DNA from: Pseudoxanthomonas suwonensis
GTDB taxonomy: Bacteria > Pseudomonadota > Gammaproteobacteria > Xanthomonadales > Xanthomonadaceae
Length of the DNA stretch: 24,138 bases
NCBI GenBank assembly: GCA_003240695.1
Contig: QFNC01000032.1
Location: 1-24,138, forward strand
Direction: 5' to 3'
Positions within the stretch are counted from its first letter, which is position 1, and each line of letters begins with the position of its first letter. The position numbers were made by a program, and so were the translations under genes. Below the pieces are notes generated by a model. That model worked only from the letters and a program-made list of their open reading frames with translations, had not been told where the DNA came from and did not search any database. This document shows positions 1-7,476 of the stretch, in pieces.

Positions 1-49
1 GTAAGTTTCGCATTCTGCCGGGTAAGCTGAGCCCGCCTCTTGCGGGCCT

Positions 50-69
50 GGTCTGCATAGACCGTTTTT
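50..69 (+). terminator. Probable rho-independent terminator of an upstream gene outside the window
   Basis: A perfect 5 bp stem GGTCT/AGACC (50-54 with 59-63) around the loop GCAT is followed after one G by five T (65-69). This is the classic intrinsic terminator layout for plus-strand transcription arriving from the left of the window. A second, stronger GC hairpin, GCCCGC/GCGGGC with a 5-base loop (31-47), lies just before it. The T tract is shared with a copy of the TTTTTCGCAT word seen elsewhere in the window, so the structure may have a second role. No gene end is visible in the first 30 bases, although all three are rich in stop codons. Confidence 0.5.
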
Positions 70-145
70 CGCATAGAGCGCAAGAGATTTCGCGCCGCCA
101 CTCCGCCCGTCCCCTTGCCCGCCGGCGGGATGGCAGGCTCTCCCC

Positions 146-175
146 GTCAGGCCGTCAGGCCGTCAGGCCGTCAGG
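146..175. repeat. 8-bp tandem repeat GTCAGGCC, about 3.75 units
   Basis: Three full units GTCAGGCC (146-153, 154-161, 162-169) and a partial fourth (170-175) span the stop codon of the minus-strand gene that ends at 163. On the minus strand every unit carries TGA, and because 8 is not a multiple of 3, successive units place TGA in all three frames. Gain or loss of units would therefore barely change the protein end. Confidence 0.85.
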
Positions 176-831
176 TTCGGCGTCGCCCGGCTCGGTACCG
201 CCTGGGACGCGGCCAGCAGGCGCTCGGCCAGGACCGGCGATATGGCGGTGCAGCCGGCCGCATCCTGCAGGGCATAGCCGCCTTCCGCGAGGATGGTGAG
301 GCGCCGGCGCTGGTCCGGCAGGGCGATCTCCAGGTCATGCTCCAGCCAGTCGGCCGGGGCGGTCCTGTCCGCCGCCGGGCCCCACAGCCGGCGGGCGGCC
401 TCCAGCACGGATTCGAGGCTGGCGGCCCGGGCCTGGGAGGGCGCTCCGGCCCGGGCCGCCGTGTGCAGGCTCAGGCGCCAGGACAGGTCGGGCGCCCCGC
501 CGCGCTCCAGTTCCAGCCGCCAGCCGTCCTGGCTGGCGGCCCAGCGGGCCGGCGTGACCCGGGCGAGGCGCAGCGTCGCGCGGCGCCGCAGGGTCAGCGC
601 GTCGGGCGCCAGTTGCAGGCCGAGGGAGAGCAACCCCGCCCGGTGCCGGCGGCGGCGCCGGGACCGCAGCAGGGGAAGCGGCGCCAGGGCCAGGCTGGTG
701 AGGAGCCAGTAGGCGGGGGCGGGAGGCGGGGCGAGCCAGGCTGGCGGGCCTGCCATCGGCAGGCAGGCGGCGCCGCCAAGGGCCGCGCAGGCCAGCAGCG
801 CCGGCAGGAGCGGTCGGGGGAGGGATGGCAT
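163..831 (-). CDS. Predicted membrane protein of unknown function
   Basis: A 222-residue protein of unrecognised family. Two hydrophobic segments lie at about residues 7-24 and 36-53. The second is followed by an arginine-rich stretch (RSRRRRRHR), which by the positive-inside rule puts the C-terminal domain in the cytoplasm. The rest, about 65-215, looks like a compact mixed domain with alternating hydrophobic strands and several Trp residues (RLELE, LSWRLSLHT, HDLEIALP). I chose the ATG at 831 because GGAG sits six bases before it; an ATG at 843 is possible but has a poorer ribosome site. It is divergent from the next gene and forms the left edge of the flagellar cluster, so a flagellar role is only a guess. 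Its layout resembles the other two-helix unknown at 8766-9338, but I see no clear sequence match. Confidence 0.6.
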   Translation of the reverse strand: MPSLPRPLLPALLACAALGGAACLPMAGPPAWLAPPPAPAYWLLTSLALAPLPLLRSRRRRRHRAGLLSLGLQLAPDALTLRRRATLRLARVTPARWAASQDGWRLELERGGAPDLSWRLSLHTAARAGAPSQARAASLESVLEAARRLWGPAADRTAPADWLEHDLEIALPDQRRRLTILAEGGYALQDAAGCTAISPVLAERLLAASQAVPSRATPNLTA

Positions 832-863
832 GGCCTTCTCCATGATCGGGGCCTCAGTGTCTT

Positions 864-892
864 TTGCGACGTTATGCGAAAAATGCTTGATA
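864..892 (+). promoter_or_regulatory. Candidate sigma70-type promoter for the 951-1250 gene
   Basis: TTGCGA (864-869) and TTGATA (887-892) are separated by exactly 17 bases, in a conspicuously AT-rich island inside a very GC-rich region. The spacing and partial matches to TTGACA/TATAAT suggest a housekeeping promoter with a start near 899. The spacer contains the recurrent ATGCGAAAAAT word (874-884), so a protein binding there would overlap RNA polymerase. The same island could serve the divergent gene starting at 831. Confidence 0.4.
874..884 (+). promoter_or_regulatory. Recurrent ATGCGAAAAAT word, divergent intergenic copy
   Basis: A full-length copy of the word repeated across this window. 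It lies between two divergent genes, 42 bases before the start at 831 and 66 bases before the start at 951. The function is unknown; the position fits an operator or activator site. Confidence 0.45.
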
Positions 893-950
893 GGCCGCGC
901 GAAATCCTACAGATTTGTCTCACCGACCCCTCCCAGAAGGACACCGCAGC

Positions 951-1250
951 ATGCCGATCCAGCTTGTCGACCCCTCGCCCGAGCAGCTCGCCGAAACCAT
1001 GCTGAGCCGGGCCGCGGCGCTGGGTCGCCGGGACGGGCTGTGCGGCCCGGCGCAGGACGCGGCCGCCATGGCGGTGGGCGAGGGGATCGGGCTGGATCTG
1101 CTGGCGCGCCGCGCGCCGCAGGACTGGCTGGTCGTGCCGGGGCAGCGGGCGCTGCTGATGGCGGCGCTGCGCCAGTGCTACAGGGCCGGCCGGGCGCATG
1201 GCGCCGAGGTCCGGCGGGAGAACGATTCCCGGCGCGCCACCCGGTCCTAA
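951..1250 (+). CDS. Small protein of unknown function (99 residues)
   Basis: A soluble, alanine-rich, predicted mostly helical protein with no signal peptide or membrane segment. I do not recognise the family. The ATG at 951 was chosen because AAGGA lies nine bases upstream; an in-frame TTG at 915 would extend it by 12 residues but has no ribosome site. Two cysteines (in GLCGPAQ and RQCYRAG) are the only unusual residues, and the last 20 residues are charged and probably disordered. The gene has its own candidate promoter and converges with the transglycosylase gene. Its place at the cluster edge makes a motility role possible but unproven. Confidence 0.6.
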   Translation: MPIQLVDPSPEQLAETMLSRAAALGRRDGLCGPAQDAAAMAVGEGIGLDLLARRAPQDWLVVPGQRALLMAALRQCYRAGRAHGAEVRRENDSRRATRS

Positions 1251-1263
1251 GCGGCCGGGGTCG

Positions 1264-1310
1264 CGCGAAAAAATACAGCTCGGCCGGGGAAGGCGCCGCC
1301 GGCGCCCTCC
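1264..1310. other. Convergent intergenic segment: A6 tract plus GC hairpin
   Basis: Between two convergent genes there is GCGCGAAAAAAT (1264-1275) and then a hairpin with arms GGCGCC (1292-1297 and 1301-1306), extended by GGA/TCC beyond one mismatch. Read on the minus strand, the hairpin precedes a T6 run by 14 bases, which is too far for a standard terminator. It may still serve as a transcription end or mRNA 3' structure for either gene. Confidence 0.3.
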
Positions 1311-1328
1311 GGAGTGGACCGGCGCCCG

Positions 1329-2300
1329 TCAGCCCTGGCCGTAGGCGCGCCGCGCCGCGGCGGCGTCCTCGCGCAGCGCCTGGACGATCCCGGCGGGCAG
1401 GTCCCGGGCCTCCGCGCCGCGCAGCGCGCCGGCCTTGTTCATGCGGCTGAACACCTCGACCAGCGTGGACAGCATCGCCTGCTCCTGGTCGTGCGCCACC
1501 CGGGCCGGGCGGCCGCTGCCCCACCAGAAGGGATCCGCCTCGGCCGCCGCGGCGGCGGCGGTGGTCGCCTCCGGTTGCGCGACGGTCAGGCTCAGCGGCC
1601 CGTCCGGCGCGGCGAGGCCGAGCTGCGCATAGGTCTGGCTCACCCGCCCGCGCAGCGTCTCCATCACCTGCCGCACCGAGAGGGGGGCGCCGTCGGCGCC
1701 GCGGAAGATCGCCGGATTGGCCCGCGCCGCCTCCGGCAGCACTTGGCTCGCCGCCTTGTCGGGATCGCTCGACAGGGTCCGCAGGAACGCCGTAGCGCCG
1801 CGCGGGCCGAGGAAGTGGCCGAGATAGAGCTCGGTCGCGTCCGGCTTGCGGCCGCCCAGGGCCGGGGCCAGTGCATCGGCGGTGTCCTTCAGATGCTCGG
1901 CGCCGAGCCTGGCCGCGATCTGCGGATCGTCGCGCAGCGCCAGGATGCGGCTGCGCAGCGCCGGATCGGAGACGGTGAGGCGGCTGCCCTGGCGGGTGAT
2001 CGCCGCCGCCTCCTGGGCCAGGCCATGCGCCGCGCCATGCTCCTGCACCACGCCGAGCCAGGTCTGCTCGATGAACTGGAACAGGCCGCGCGCCGAGGAG
2101 GTGCCGGCCTGGGCGTCGCTGCGGAAGCCGCTTTCCATCGCCGCCTTGGCGGCCAGCACCTCGAAGCCGACGCCCGTGGCGCTGGCGGCGCTGCGCAACG
2201 CGCCGGTGACCCGGGAATCGACATTGTAGCGACCGAGGCTTTCGCGCGTGGCGCGGCCGGCCGGGTCGGCCAGGGGTTGGAGGGAGACCGGCTGGGGCAT
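1329..2300 (-). CDS. Lytic transglycosylase (SLT domain), probably flagellum-associated
   Basis: This 323-residue protein carries a soluble lytic transglycosylase domain in its N-terminal third. The catalytic glutamate is in AMESGF (Glu56), followed by the conserved GLFQF (72-76). Such enzymes cleave peptidoglycan, and in flagellar clusters they open the wall for the rod. The N-terminus is polar and lacks a Sec signal peptide, so export through the flagellar type III apparatus, as known for FlgJ, is a reasonable inference. Residues about 120-220 include a helical segment with YLGHFLGPRGA; the C-terminal 100 residues are alanine-rich and then amphipathic. The ATG at 2300 has GGAG upstream; extending further would run into the motA leader. 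No canonical FlgJ occurs in the window, so this may be the functional counterpart, analogous to SltF of Rhodobacter. Confidence 0.85.
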   Translation of the reverse strand: MPQPVSLQPLADPAGRATRESLGRYNVDSRVTGALRSAASATGVGFEVLAAKAAMESGFRSDAQAGTSSARGLFQFIEQTWLGVVQEHGAAHGLAQEAAAITRQGSRLTVSDPALRSRILALRDDPQIAARLGAEHLKDTADALAPALGGRKPDATELYLGHFLGPRGATAFLRTLSSDPDKAASQVLPEAARANPAIFRGADGAPLSVRQVMETLRGRVSQTYAQLGLAAPDGPLSLTVAQPEATTAAAAAAEADPFWWGSGRPARVAHDQEQAMLSTLVEVFSRMNKAGALRGAEARDLPAGIVQALREDAAAARRAYGQG

Positions 2301-2313
2301 GGGGCACTCCGCA

Positions 2314-2353
2314 TTTTGCGAAAAATGTCCATAGCACGAAGGCATGCGAAATG
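2314..2353. promoter_or_regulatory. Divergent regulatory region with two copies of the GCGAAA word
   Basis: TTTTGCGAAAAATG (2314-2327) and ATGCGAAATG (2344-2353) lie in the 118 bp between the transglycosylase gene (minus, start 2300) and motA (plus, start 2419). This AT-rich patch is the obvious place for divergent promoters. I could not assign convincing -35/-10 pairs: TTGCGA at 2317 has no good -10 at the right spacing. Confidence 0.45.
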
Positions 2354-2418
2354 ATAAGAGGGATGCATCGGCCGCCTGCAGGCCGTCTGTCGCAACGAGG
2401 CGAGGCCGCTGCAACGCG

Positions 2419-3306
2419 ATGATCCAGATTGCCGGAATCCTTGGAGTCTTCGTCGCCATCTTCGGCGGCTACCTGATCGCGGGCGGCAAGATGGGGGTCA
2501 TCCTCCATGCCATCGGCCCGGAGATGATCATCATCGGCGGCAGCGGCGTGATGACCCTGCTGATCATGGGTGATGCCGCCAGCGTTGCGAAAACATTCAA
2601 GTCGCTGGGCATCGCCTTCAAGGGCCCCCGCTGGAAGAGCCAGGACTTCAACGACCTGCTCTGCCTGCTCTACCTGCTGTTGCGCACGCATCAGAAGGAG
2701 GGCGCGGCCAAGCTCGAGAAGCATATCGAGAAGCCGGAGACCTCGCCCATCTTCAGCCGCTACACCCGGCTGACCGCCGAGCCCGCGCTGCGCGGCCTGG
2801 TCTGCGACACGCTGCGCACCATCACCCTGAACAACAAGGACCCGCACCGCGTCGGCGAGATGATGGAGGCGGCCATCGACAAGCGCCACGCGGAGAACCT
2901 CAAGCCGGCCAAGGCGATCCAGACCGTGGCCGACGCCTTCCCCGCGCTCGGCATCGTCGCCGCCGTGCTCGGCGTCATCAAGGCGATGGGCGCGATCAGC
3001 GAGAGCCCGGAAATCCTGGGCGGCATGATCGGCTCGGCGCTCGTCGGCACCTTCCTCGGCGTCTTCCTCTCCTATGGCCTGGTCGGTCCGCTGGCCGCGC
3101 GGATCAAGGGCATCGTCGAGGAGGAGCGGCGCATGCTCGATGTCACCCGGGCGGTGATCACCAGCTATCTCGAGAACCTCTCGCCGCAGATCTGCGTCGA
3201 GGTCGGGCGCCAGTCGGTGCCCTCCAAGCTGCAGCCGAGCTTCGACCAGATGGAGGAGCAGCTGCGCGAGGCCGGCCGGGTCAAGACCGACGGCGAGGGG
3301 GCCTGA
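2419..3306 (+). CDS. motA: Flagellar motor stator protein MotA
   Basis: MotA forms the pentameric part of the proton-driven stator and contacts FliG through its cytoplasmic loop. The 295-residue product starts MIQIAGILGVFVAIFGGYL and shows the expected four membrane segments: two near the N-terminus (about 1-22 and 32-52) and two near residues 175-230 (AFPALGIVAAVLGVIKAMG and IGSALVGTFLGVFLSYGLVG), with a large charged cytoplasmic loop between. The ATG at 2419 was preferred over an upstream in-frame start at 2344 because it gives the normal MotA N-terminus; the ribosome site is weak. motB lies about 13 kb away on the other strand. Codons 57-60 (around 2585-2597) use GTT GCG AAA ACA, unusual for this genome, and form a copy of the recurrent word. 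Confidence 0.97.
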   Translation: MIQIAGILGVFVAIFGGYLIAGGKMGVILHAIGPEMIIIGGSGVMTLLIMGDAASVAKTFKSLGIAFKGPRWKSQDFNDLLCLLYLLLRTHQKEGAAKLEKHIEKPETSPIFSRYTRLTAEPALRGLVCDTLRTITLNNKDPHRVGEMMEAAIDKRHAENLKPAKAIQTVADAFPALGIVAAVLGVIKAMGAISESPEILGGMIGSALVGTFLGVFLSYGLVGPLAARIKGIVEEERRMLDVTRAVITSYLENLSPQICVEVGRQSVPSKLQPSFDQMEEQLREAGRVKTDGEGA

Positions 3307-3311
3307 GCCCC

Positions 3312-5897
3312 ATGCCGCGCGCCGCCGCCCTGCCGAGGGCCGTTCTGCTGGCCGGCCTTGCCCTGCCGATGGCCGGTCCCGCTCCGGCGCAATCCCCTTC
3401 GGCGCAATCCTCTTCGGCCCAATCTGCGCCCGCCCCACCCGTTCAGCCCCAACCCGTTCAGGCGCAACCGGCTCCGCCCCCCGCCGGGCGGGACGCCGCG
3501 GCCGCGGCGCCATCCCTGGCGGTGCGGCTGCGCGGCGGACAGCATGCCGATCGCGGCCGGGTCGTGCTGCATCTGGGCGAGATCCCCGCCTACAGCCTGC
3601 GCCGGCTGGGCCAGGACCATGAGCTGCGGCTGCGCGGCGCCTATCGCATCGACCAGTCCGGCCTGCGCCGCCCGCGCGAGCTGGCCGGCGTCTCGGTGCG
3701 CCAGGACGCGGGCGAGACCGTGCTGCGGCTGCACGGCAGCTGCGATTGCACCGCCGAGAGCGGCGCTTTCGACGGCATGCTCTATGTCGATCTGCGCCCC
3801 GCCGCCGGCGCCCCTTCCGGGGCGGAGCTGGCGCCGCAGGCCGAACGGATCGAGGCGGCGCGGCGCCGCCTGCTGGAGGATGCGGTGCGCCTCGGCCTGC
3901 TCGGCCGCGACCAGGCGGAGGCCTTGCTGCGCGGCGCCCCGCCGCCGGCCGCGCCCACGCCCGTGCCCCTGGCCACGCCCACGCCCGTGCCCCTGGCCGC
4001 CACGGCGCCGGCGCCCCCGCCGCCCGTTGCCCCGCCCGTCTCCGCTCCGGCGCCGGCCGCCGCCCCGCCGTTGAAGACGGATGATCTGGCCGCGCTGCGG
4101 GACGCCATGACCCGCCGCCTCGCCCTGCTGAACGGCGCGGCCCCCCCCGCCGCCGCGCCGCTCCCCACCCCGACCCTGGCCGCACCCCTGGCCGCGCCGC
4201 CAGCCCCCGAAGCGGCTCCCGAGGCACCCCCCGATCCGGTCCCCATGCCGCCCGTGGCGCGCCTGGCCTGCCCGGCCGCCTCCTTCTCGATGGCGGCGTG
4301 GAAGGGCGACGGAAGCTTCACCGAGGGCCTGGCGCCGCGCCGCGCCGCCCTGGCGCGGACCGACCAGGGCCCGGCCGAGCTCGCCGCCCTGGCCGAATTC
4401 TACGTGGCGCATGAGCTGCCGCGCGAGGCGCTGTCGCTGCTGTCCGGTCCGCTCGCCGAGACGCCCGGCCCGCTCCTGCGGGCGCGGCTCGAGCGGGCGC
4501 GCGACATGGCCCGCCTGCTCGCCCGTCAGCCGATCGACCCGGCCTCGCCGCTGCTGGCCGAGGCGGCCGACTGCGCCTGGCCCGACCTGCCGCTCTGGCA
4601 GGGCCTGGCCGCGGCGCTGGGCGGCGACGGGCCGGTCCTGTCGCGCCTGGCGCCGCGCATCCGGGGCGCGCTGCGCGACCTGCCGCCGGATCTGCGCCTC
4701 GCCTTCGTGGGCATCCTGGCCGATGCGGCCGAGGAGGACGCGGAGACGCTGCGCGGCCTGCTCGGCGCCATCCGCACCCTGGACGGGCTGCGTCCCGACC
4801 AGCGGATCCTGCGCCATGCCCTGCTGGCGCGGCTGGCCCGGCTGGAGGGCAACCGCGCGGACGAGGTGCAGCATCTGGAGCGCGCCGTGGCCGTGGAGGG
4901 CTTCGGCGCCCGCGGCCTGCCGGCGCAGCAGGCGCGGCTGCGGCTGGCGGCGCTGCGGCTCGGCCAGCCCGGCCCCGAGGCGCAGCAGGCCGAGCTGCTG
5001 TTGCAGGATGCCAGCCGCACCTACCGCTTCGATCCCTTGGGCGAGGAGGCGGCCGTGCTCTATGCCGAGCGGCTGCTGGAGCGTGGCGATATCGGCGGCG
5101 CCCTGGCGGTGGCCGATGGCGCCGGCATGGCCGCGCTGCGCCCCGGCATGGACAGCCGCGGCGCCCGGCTGGCGGCGGGCGCCCTGCGCCGGCTGCTGCT
5201 CGCCCCGCGCGACGGCGGCCTGCCGCCGCCGGCCGACCGGCTGGCGCTCTACTGGCAGTACGAGGGCTATGCCACGCCGGGCGAGCGCGGCGACGACATC
5301 CGCCTCGGCGCGCTGCGGCTGATGCTGGAGCAGGGCCTGGCCGATGCGGCGCTCGACACCGGGCGGCAGCTCACCCCGGCCACGGCGCAGCGCCCGGAGG
5401 CGGCGCTGCTGCTGGCCCGCGCCGAGGCCGGCGCCGCCCAGGGCGACGCGCAGCGGGCCCTGGCCCTGCTCGCCCCGCTGCCGCCCGGCACCGCGACCCG
5501 GCAGGCCGCCAGCGCCGCCCTGCTGCGCCTCGGCCGGCCGTTGGAGGCGGCGCGGGCGCTGGAAGGGCTGCCCGACCTGGCCGACCGCCAGCAGCGTGCC
5601 GCCCTGCTGTTCCAGGCCCAGGACTGGGTCGCGGCGGCCGAGGCCTATGCCGCGCTGCTGCGCGACCCGGCGCTCGAGGCATCGCCGCGGGCCGAGGCCG
5701 CGGCGCGGCTGGCCAGCGCCGCGGCGCTGGCGCGGCAGCGCCCCGGCATCGCGCCCGATCTGCTGGCCGGCGAGCCCGCCGCTGAGAACCTGCTGCGTCT
5801 CACCGCCGAGGCGCCGCCCGAGCGTGGCGTCGCCGGCGCCCGCGCCGCCATCGCCCGCAGCCGGCGGATCGAGCAGCTGCTGCCGGAGAGGAACTGA
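3312..5897 (+). CDS. Large exported protein with AMIN-like and helical-repeat regions, unknown function
   Basis: An 861-residue protein starting five bases after the motA stop, so co-transcribed with it. It has a Sec signal peptide with likely cleavage near residue 26 (APA-QS). Next comes a Pro/Gln/Ala-rich segment (27-66), then a beta-rich block (about 67-160, RGRVVLHLGEIPAYSL...) that resembles AMIN-type periplasmic domains. A Pro/Ala-rich linker follows (about 210-320). The remaining 500 residues are almost all helical, with repeat-like ELAALAEFYV, AEAYAALLRD and ARALEGLPDLAD segments typical of TPR or SEL1-like solenoids. A periplasmic scaffold associated with the motor or rod is inferred from its position between motA and flgF. 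It may be an analogue of rhizobial MotC, but I see no diagnostic motif for that. Confidence 0.8.
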   Translation: MPRAAALPRAVLLAGLALPMAGPAPAQSPSAQSSSAQSAPAPPVQPQPVQAQPAPPPAGRDAAAAAPSLAVRLRGGQHADRGRVVLHLGEIPAYSLRRLGQDHELRLRGAYRIDQSGLRRPRELAGVSVRQDAGETVLRLHGSCDCTAESGAFDGMLYVDLRPAAGAPSGAELAPQAERIEAARRRLLEDAVRLGLLGRDQAEALLRGAPPPAAPTPVPLATPTPVPLAATAPAPPPPVAPPVSAPAPAAAPPLKTDDLAALRDAMTRRLALLNGAAPPAAAPLPTPTLAAPLAAPPAPEAAPEAPPDPVPMPPVARLACPAASFSMAAWKGDGSFTEGLAPRRAALARTDQGPAELAALAEFYVAHELPREALSLLSGPLAETPGPLLRARLERARDMARLLARQPIDPASPLLAEAADCAWPDLPLWQGLAAALGGDGPVLSRLAPRIRGALRDLPPDLRLAFVGILADAAEEDAETLRGLLGAIRTLDGLRPDQRILRHALLARLARLEGNRADEVQHLERAVAVEGFGARGLPAQQARLRLAALRLGQPGPEAQQAELLLQDASRTYRFDPLGEEAAVLYAERLLERGDIGGALAVADGAGMAALRPGMDSRGARLAAGALRRLLLAPRDGGLPPPADRLALYWQYEGYATPGERGDDIRLGALRLMLEQGLADAALDTGRQLTPATAQRPEAALLLARAEAGAAQGDAQRALALLAPLPPGTATRQAASAALLRLGRPLEAARALEGLPDLADRQQRAALLFQAQDWVAAAEAYAALLRDPALEASPRAEAAARLASAAALARQRPGIAPDLLAGEPAAENLLRLTAEAPPERGVAGARAAIARSRRIEQLLPERN
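3390..3467 (+). repeat. Two sets of in-frame 15-bp repeats in the motA-linked gene
   Basis: CAATCCCCTTCGGCG-like units at 3390-3404 and 3405-3419 (third unit degenerate) encode QSPSA/QSSSA. CCCGTTCAGCCCCAA-like units at 3438-3452 and 3453-3467 encode PVQPQ/PVQAQ. They form the low-complexity stretch immediately after the signal peptide. Confidence 0.8.
3954..4001 (+). repeat. 24-bp tandem duplication encoding PTPVPLAT
   Basis: Units at 3954-3977 and 3978-4001 are identical except for the last codon and encode PTPVPLAT and PTPVPLAA in the linker between the beta-rich and helical regions of the 861-residue protein. Confidence 0.85.
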
Positions 5898-5901
5898 CGC
5901 C

Positions 5902-6642
5902 ATGGACAGCCCCAGCATCGTCGGCCTGTCCGGGCAGCTGGCGCTGCGCCAGCAGCTCGACGTCACCGCCAGCAACCTGGCCAATGCCAGCACCACCGGC
6001 TTCCGCGGCGACCGCACCCTGTTCCAGAGCCATGTCAGCCGCCTCGCCGTGCCGGGGCGCGAGGTGGCCTTCGTGCAGGACCGCGCGACCTATGTCGACA
6101 CCCGCCAGGGCGGCATCGCCCAGACCGGCAATCCGCTCGACCTGGCGATCGACGGCGATGCCCATCTGGCGGTCGAGCGGCCGGGCGGCGCCCGCGGCTA
6201 CACGCGGGACGGCCGGCTGAAGATCAGCGCCGACAACACCCTGACCGACAGCGCCGGCCGCCCGGTGCTGGGCGAGGATGGCGGCCGCGTCACGCTGCCC
6301 GACGCCGCCTCCCGCCTCGAGATCCGCGCCGACGGCACCATCCTGGTCACGCTCGAGGGCGGCCGGGCCGAGCCGGCCGGCCGTATCGGCCTGTTCCGCG
6401 GCACCGATCCGCGCGCCCTCCGCAAGGCCGGCGACGGCCTGCTCGAGATCGCCGACGCGGCGCCGGCGCCGCCGGGCGCGGCGCGGCTGGTGCAGGCCGC
6501 GCTCGAGGCCTCCACCGTCCAGCCGGTGCAGGAGCTGGCCAATCTCACCCTGCTGCAGCGCGCCTATGACAGCCTGCAGCAGGCGGTCAGCGAGGATGAC
6601 AGCCGGCTGCGCCGGATGATCGAGACCATCGGGCGGCCGTGA
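5902..6642 (+). CDS. flgF: Flagellar proximal rod protein FlgF
   Basis: FlgF is a rod protein secreted by the flagellar type III system. The 246-residue product has the N-terminal rod/hook signature (LDVTASNLANASTTGFRGDR, residues about 19-38) and the C-terminal coiled heptad region (LTLLQRAYDSLQQAVSEDDS) that pack into the axial core. The central part has the FlgF/FlgG-type GNPLDLAIDGDA and GYTRDGRL motifs. The ATG at 5902 follows GGAGAGGAA closely and lies four bases after the upstream stop, so it belongs to the motA transcript. Length is normal for the family. Confidence 0.96.
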   Translation: MDSPSIVGLSGQLALRQQLDVTASNLANASTTGFRGDRTLFQSHVSRLAVPGREVAFVQDRATYVDTRQGGIAQTGNPLDLAIDGDAHLAVERPGGARGYTRDGRLKISADNTLTDSAGRPVLGEDGGRVTLPDAASRLEIRADGTILVTLEGGRAEPAGRIGLFRGTDPRALRKAGDGLLEIADAAPAPPGAARLVQAALEASTVQPVQELANLTLLQRAYDSLQQAVSEDDSRLRRMIETIGRP

Positions 6643-6682
6643 GCATGGCCGCAATCCCCTCCCGCGACGAAGGAGTTCCCCC

Positions 6683-7465
6683 ATGCGCGCCATGAGCATC
6701 GCGGCCACCGGCATGCAGGCCCAGCAGACCAATGTCGAGGTCATCGCCAACAACATCGCGAACGTCTCGACCACCGCCTTCACGCGCCGCAAGGCGGAGT
6801 TCCAGGACCTGATCTACCAGTCCACCGAGCGCGTCGGCTCCGCCTCCTCCGAGGCCGGAACGCTGCTGCCGGTGGGCACCCAGGTCGGCCTCGGCGTGCG
6901 CAACTCGGCGGTCAGCCGCATCACCCTGCAGGGCTCGCTGACCGAGACCGGCAACCGCTACGACCTGGCGCTGGAGGGGCGCGGCTATCTCGGCATCACC
7001 CTGCCGGACGGCACCATGGCCTATACCCGCGACGGCAGCCTCAAGCTCTCCAACGAGGGCCAGCTGGTGACCAGCGAGGGCTATCCGGTGGAGCCTGCGA
7101 TCAATGTCGCGGCCGATGCCAAGGATGTCACGATCAACCAGGCCGGCGAAGTGATCGTCACCGAGGCCAATGGCCAGCAGCGCAATGCCGGCCGGCTGAA
7201 CCTCTTCATGTTCGCCAACGACTCCGGCCTCGAGGCGATCGGCGGCAACAAGTTCCTGGAGACCGAGGCCTCCGGCCAGCCCAACCAGGGCCTGCCCTCC
7301 GATCCCGGCTACGCCAAGGTGCGGCAGGGCTATCTCGAGGCCTCGAACGTCAATGTGGTGCAGGAGATTACCCAGCTGATCGCCGCCCAGCGCGCCTACG
7401 AGATGAACTCGAAGGTGATCGAGGCGACCGACCAGATGCTGCAGACCGCCAACAACGTGCGCTGA
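6683..7465 (+). CDS. flgG: Flagellar distal rod protein FlgG
   Basis: FlgG builds the distal rod that passes through the P and L rings. The 260-residue product, the usual length, begins MRAMSIAATGMQAQQTNVEV and has the signature NNIANVSTTAFTRRKAEFQD, the middle motif GNRYDLALEGRGYL, and the C-terminal QGYLEASNVNVVQEITQLI and AQRAYEMNSKVI. A strong AAGGAG lies eight bases before the ATG. There is a 40-base gap after flgF. Confidence 0.98.
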   Translation: MRAMSIAATGMQAQQTNVEVIANNIANVSTTAFTRRKAEFQDLIYQSTERVGSASSEAGTLLPVGTQVGLGVRNSAVSRITLQGSLTETGNRYDLALEGRGYLGITLPDGTMAYTRDGSLKLSNEGQLVTSEGYPVEPAINVAADAKDVTINQAGEVIVTEANGQQRNAGRLNLFMFANDSGLEAIGGNKFLETEASGQPNQGLPSDPGYAKVRQGYLEASNVNVVQEITQLIAAQRAYEMNSKVIEATDQMLQTANNVR

Positions 7466-7476
7466 GGCCGGGCCCG

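Noticed and set aside
2344..2418. A longer MotA starting at 2344
   Set aside because: It would add 25 polar residues before the conserved first membrane helix and would overlap the recurrent word and the likely promoter region.
907..4227. A very long minus-strand open frame (over 1100 codons) across the left arm
   Set aside because: It runs antisense to motA and the 861-residue gene and overlaps the transglycosylase in another frame. Its composition is Arg/Pro/Gly/Ala-rich, as expected for a stop-poor frame in GC-rich DNA.
3165..6017. A 950-codon minus-strand frame opposite the 861-residue gene
   Set aside because: Low-complexity Gln/Gly/Arg-rich product with no domain, fully antisense to a gene with signal peptide and ribosome site; a shadow frame.
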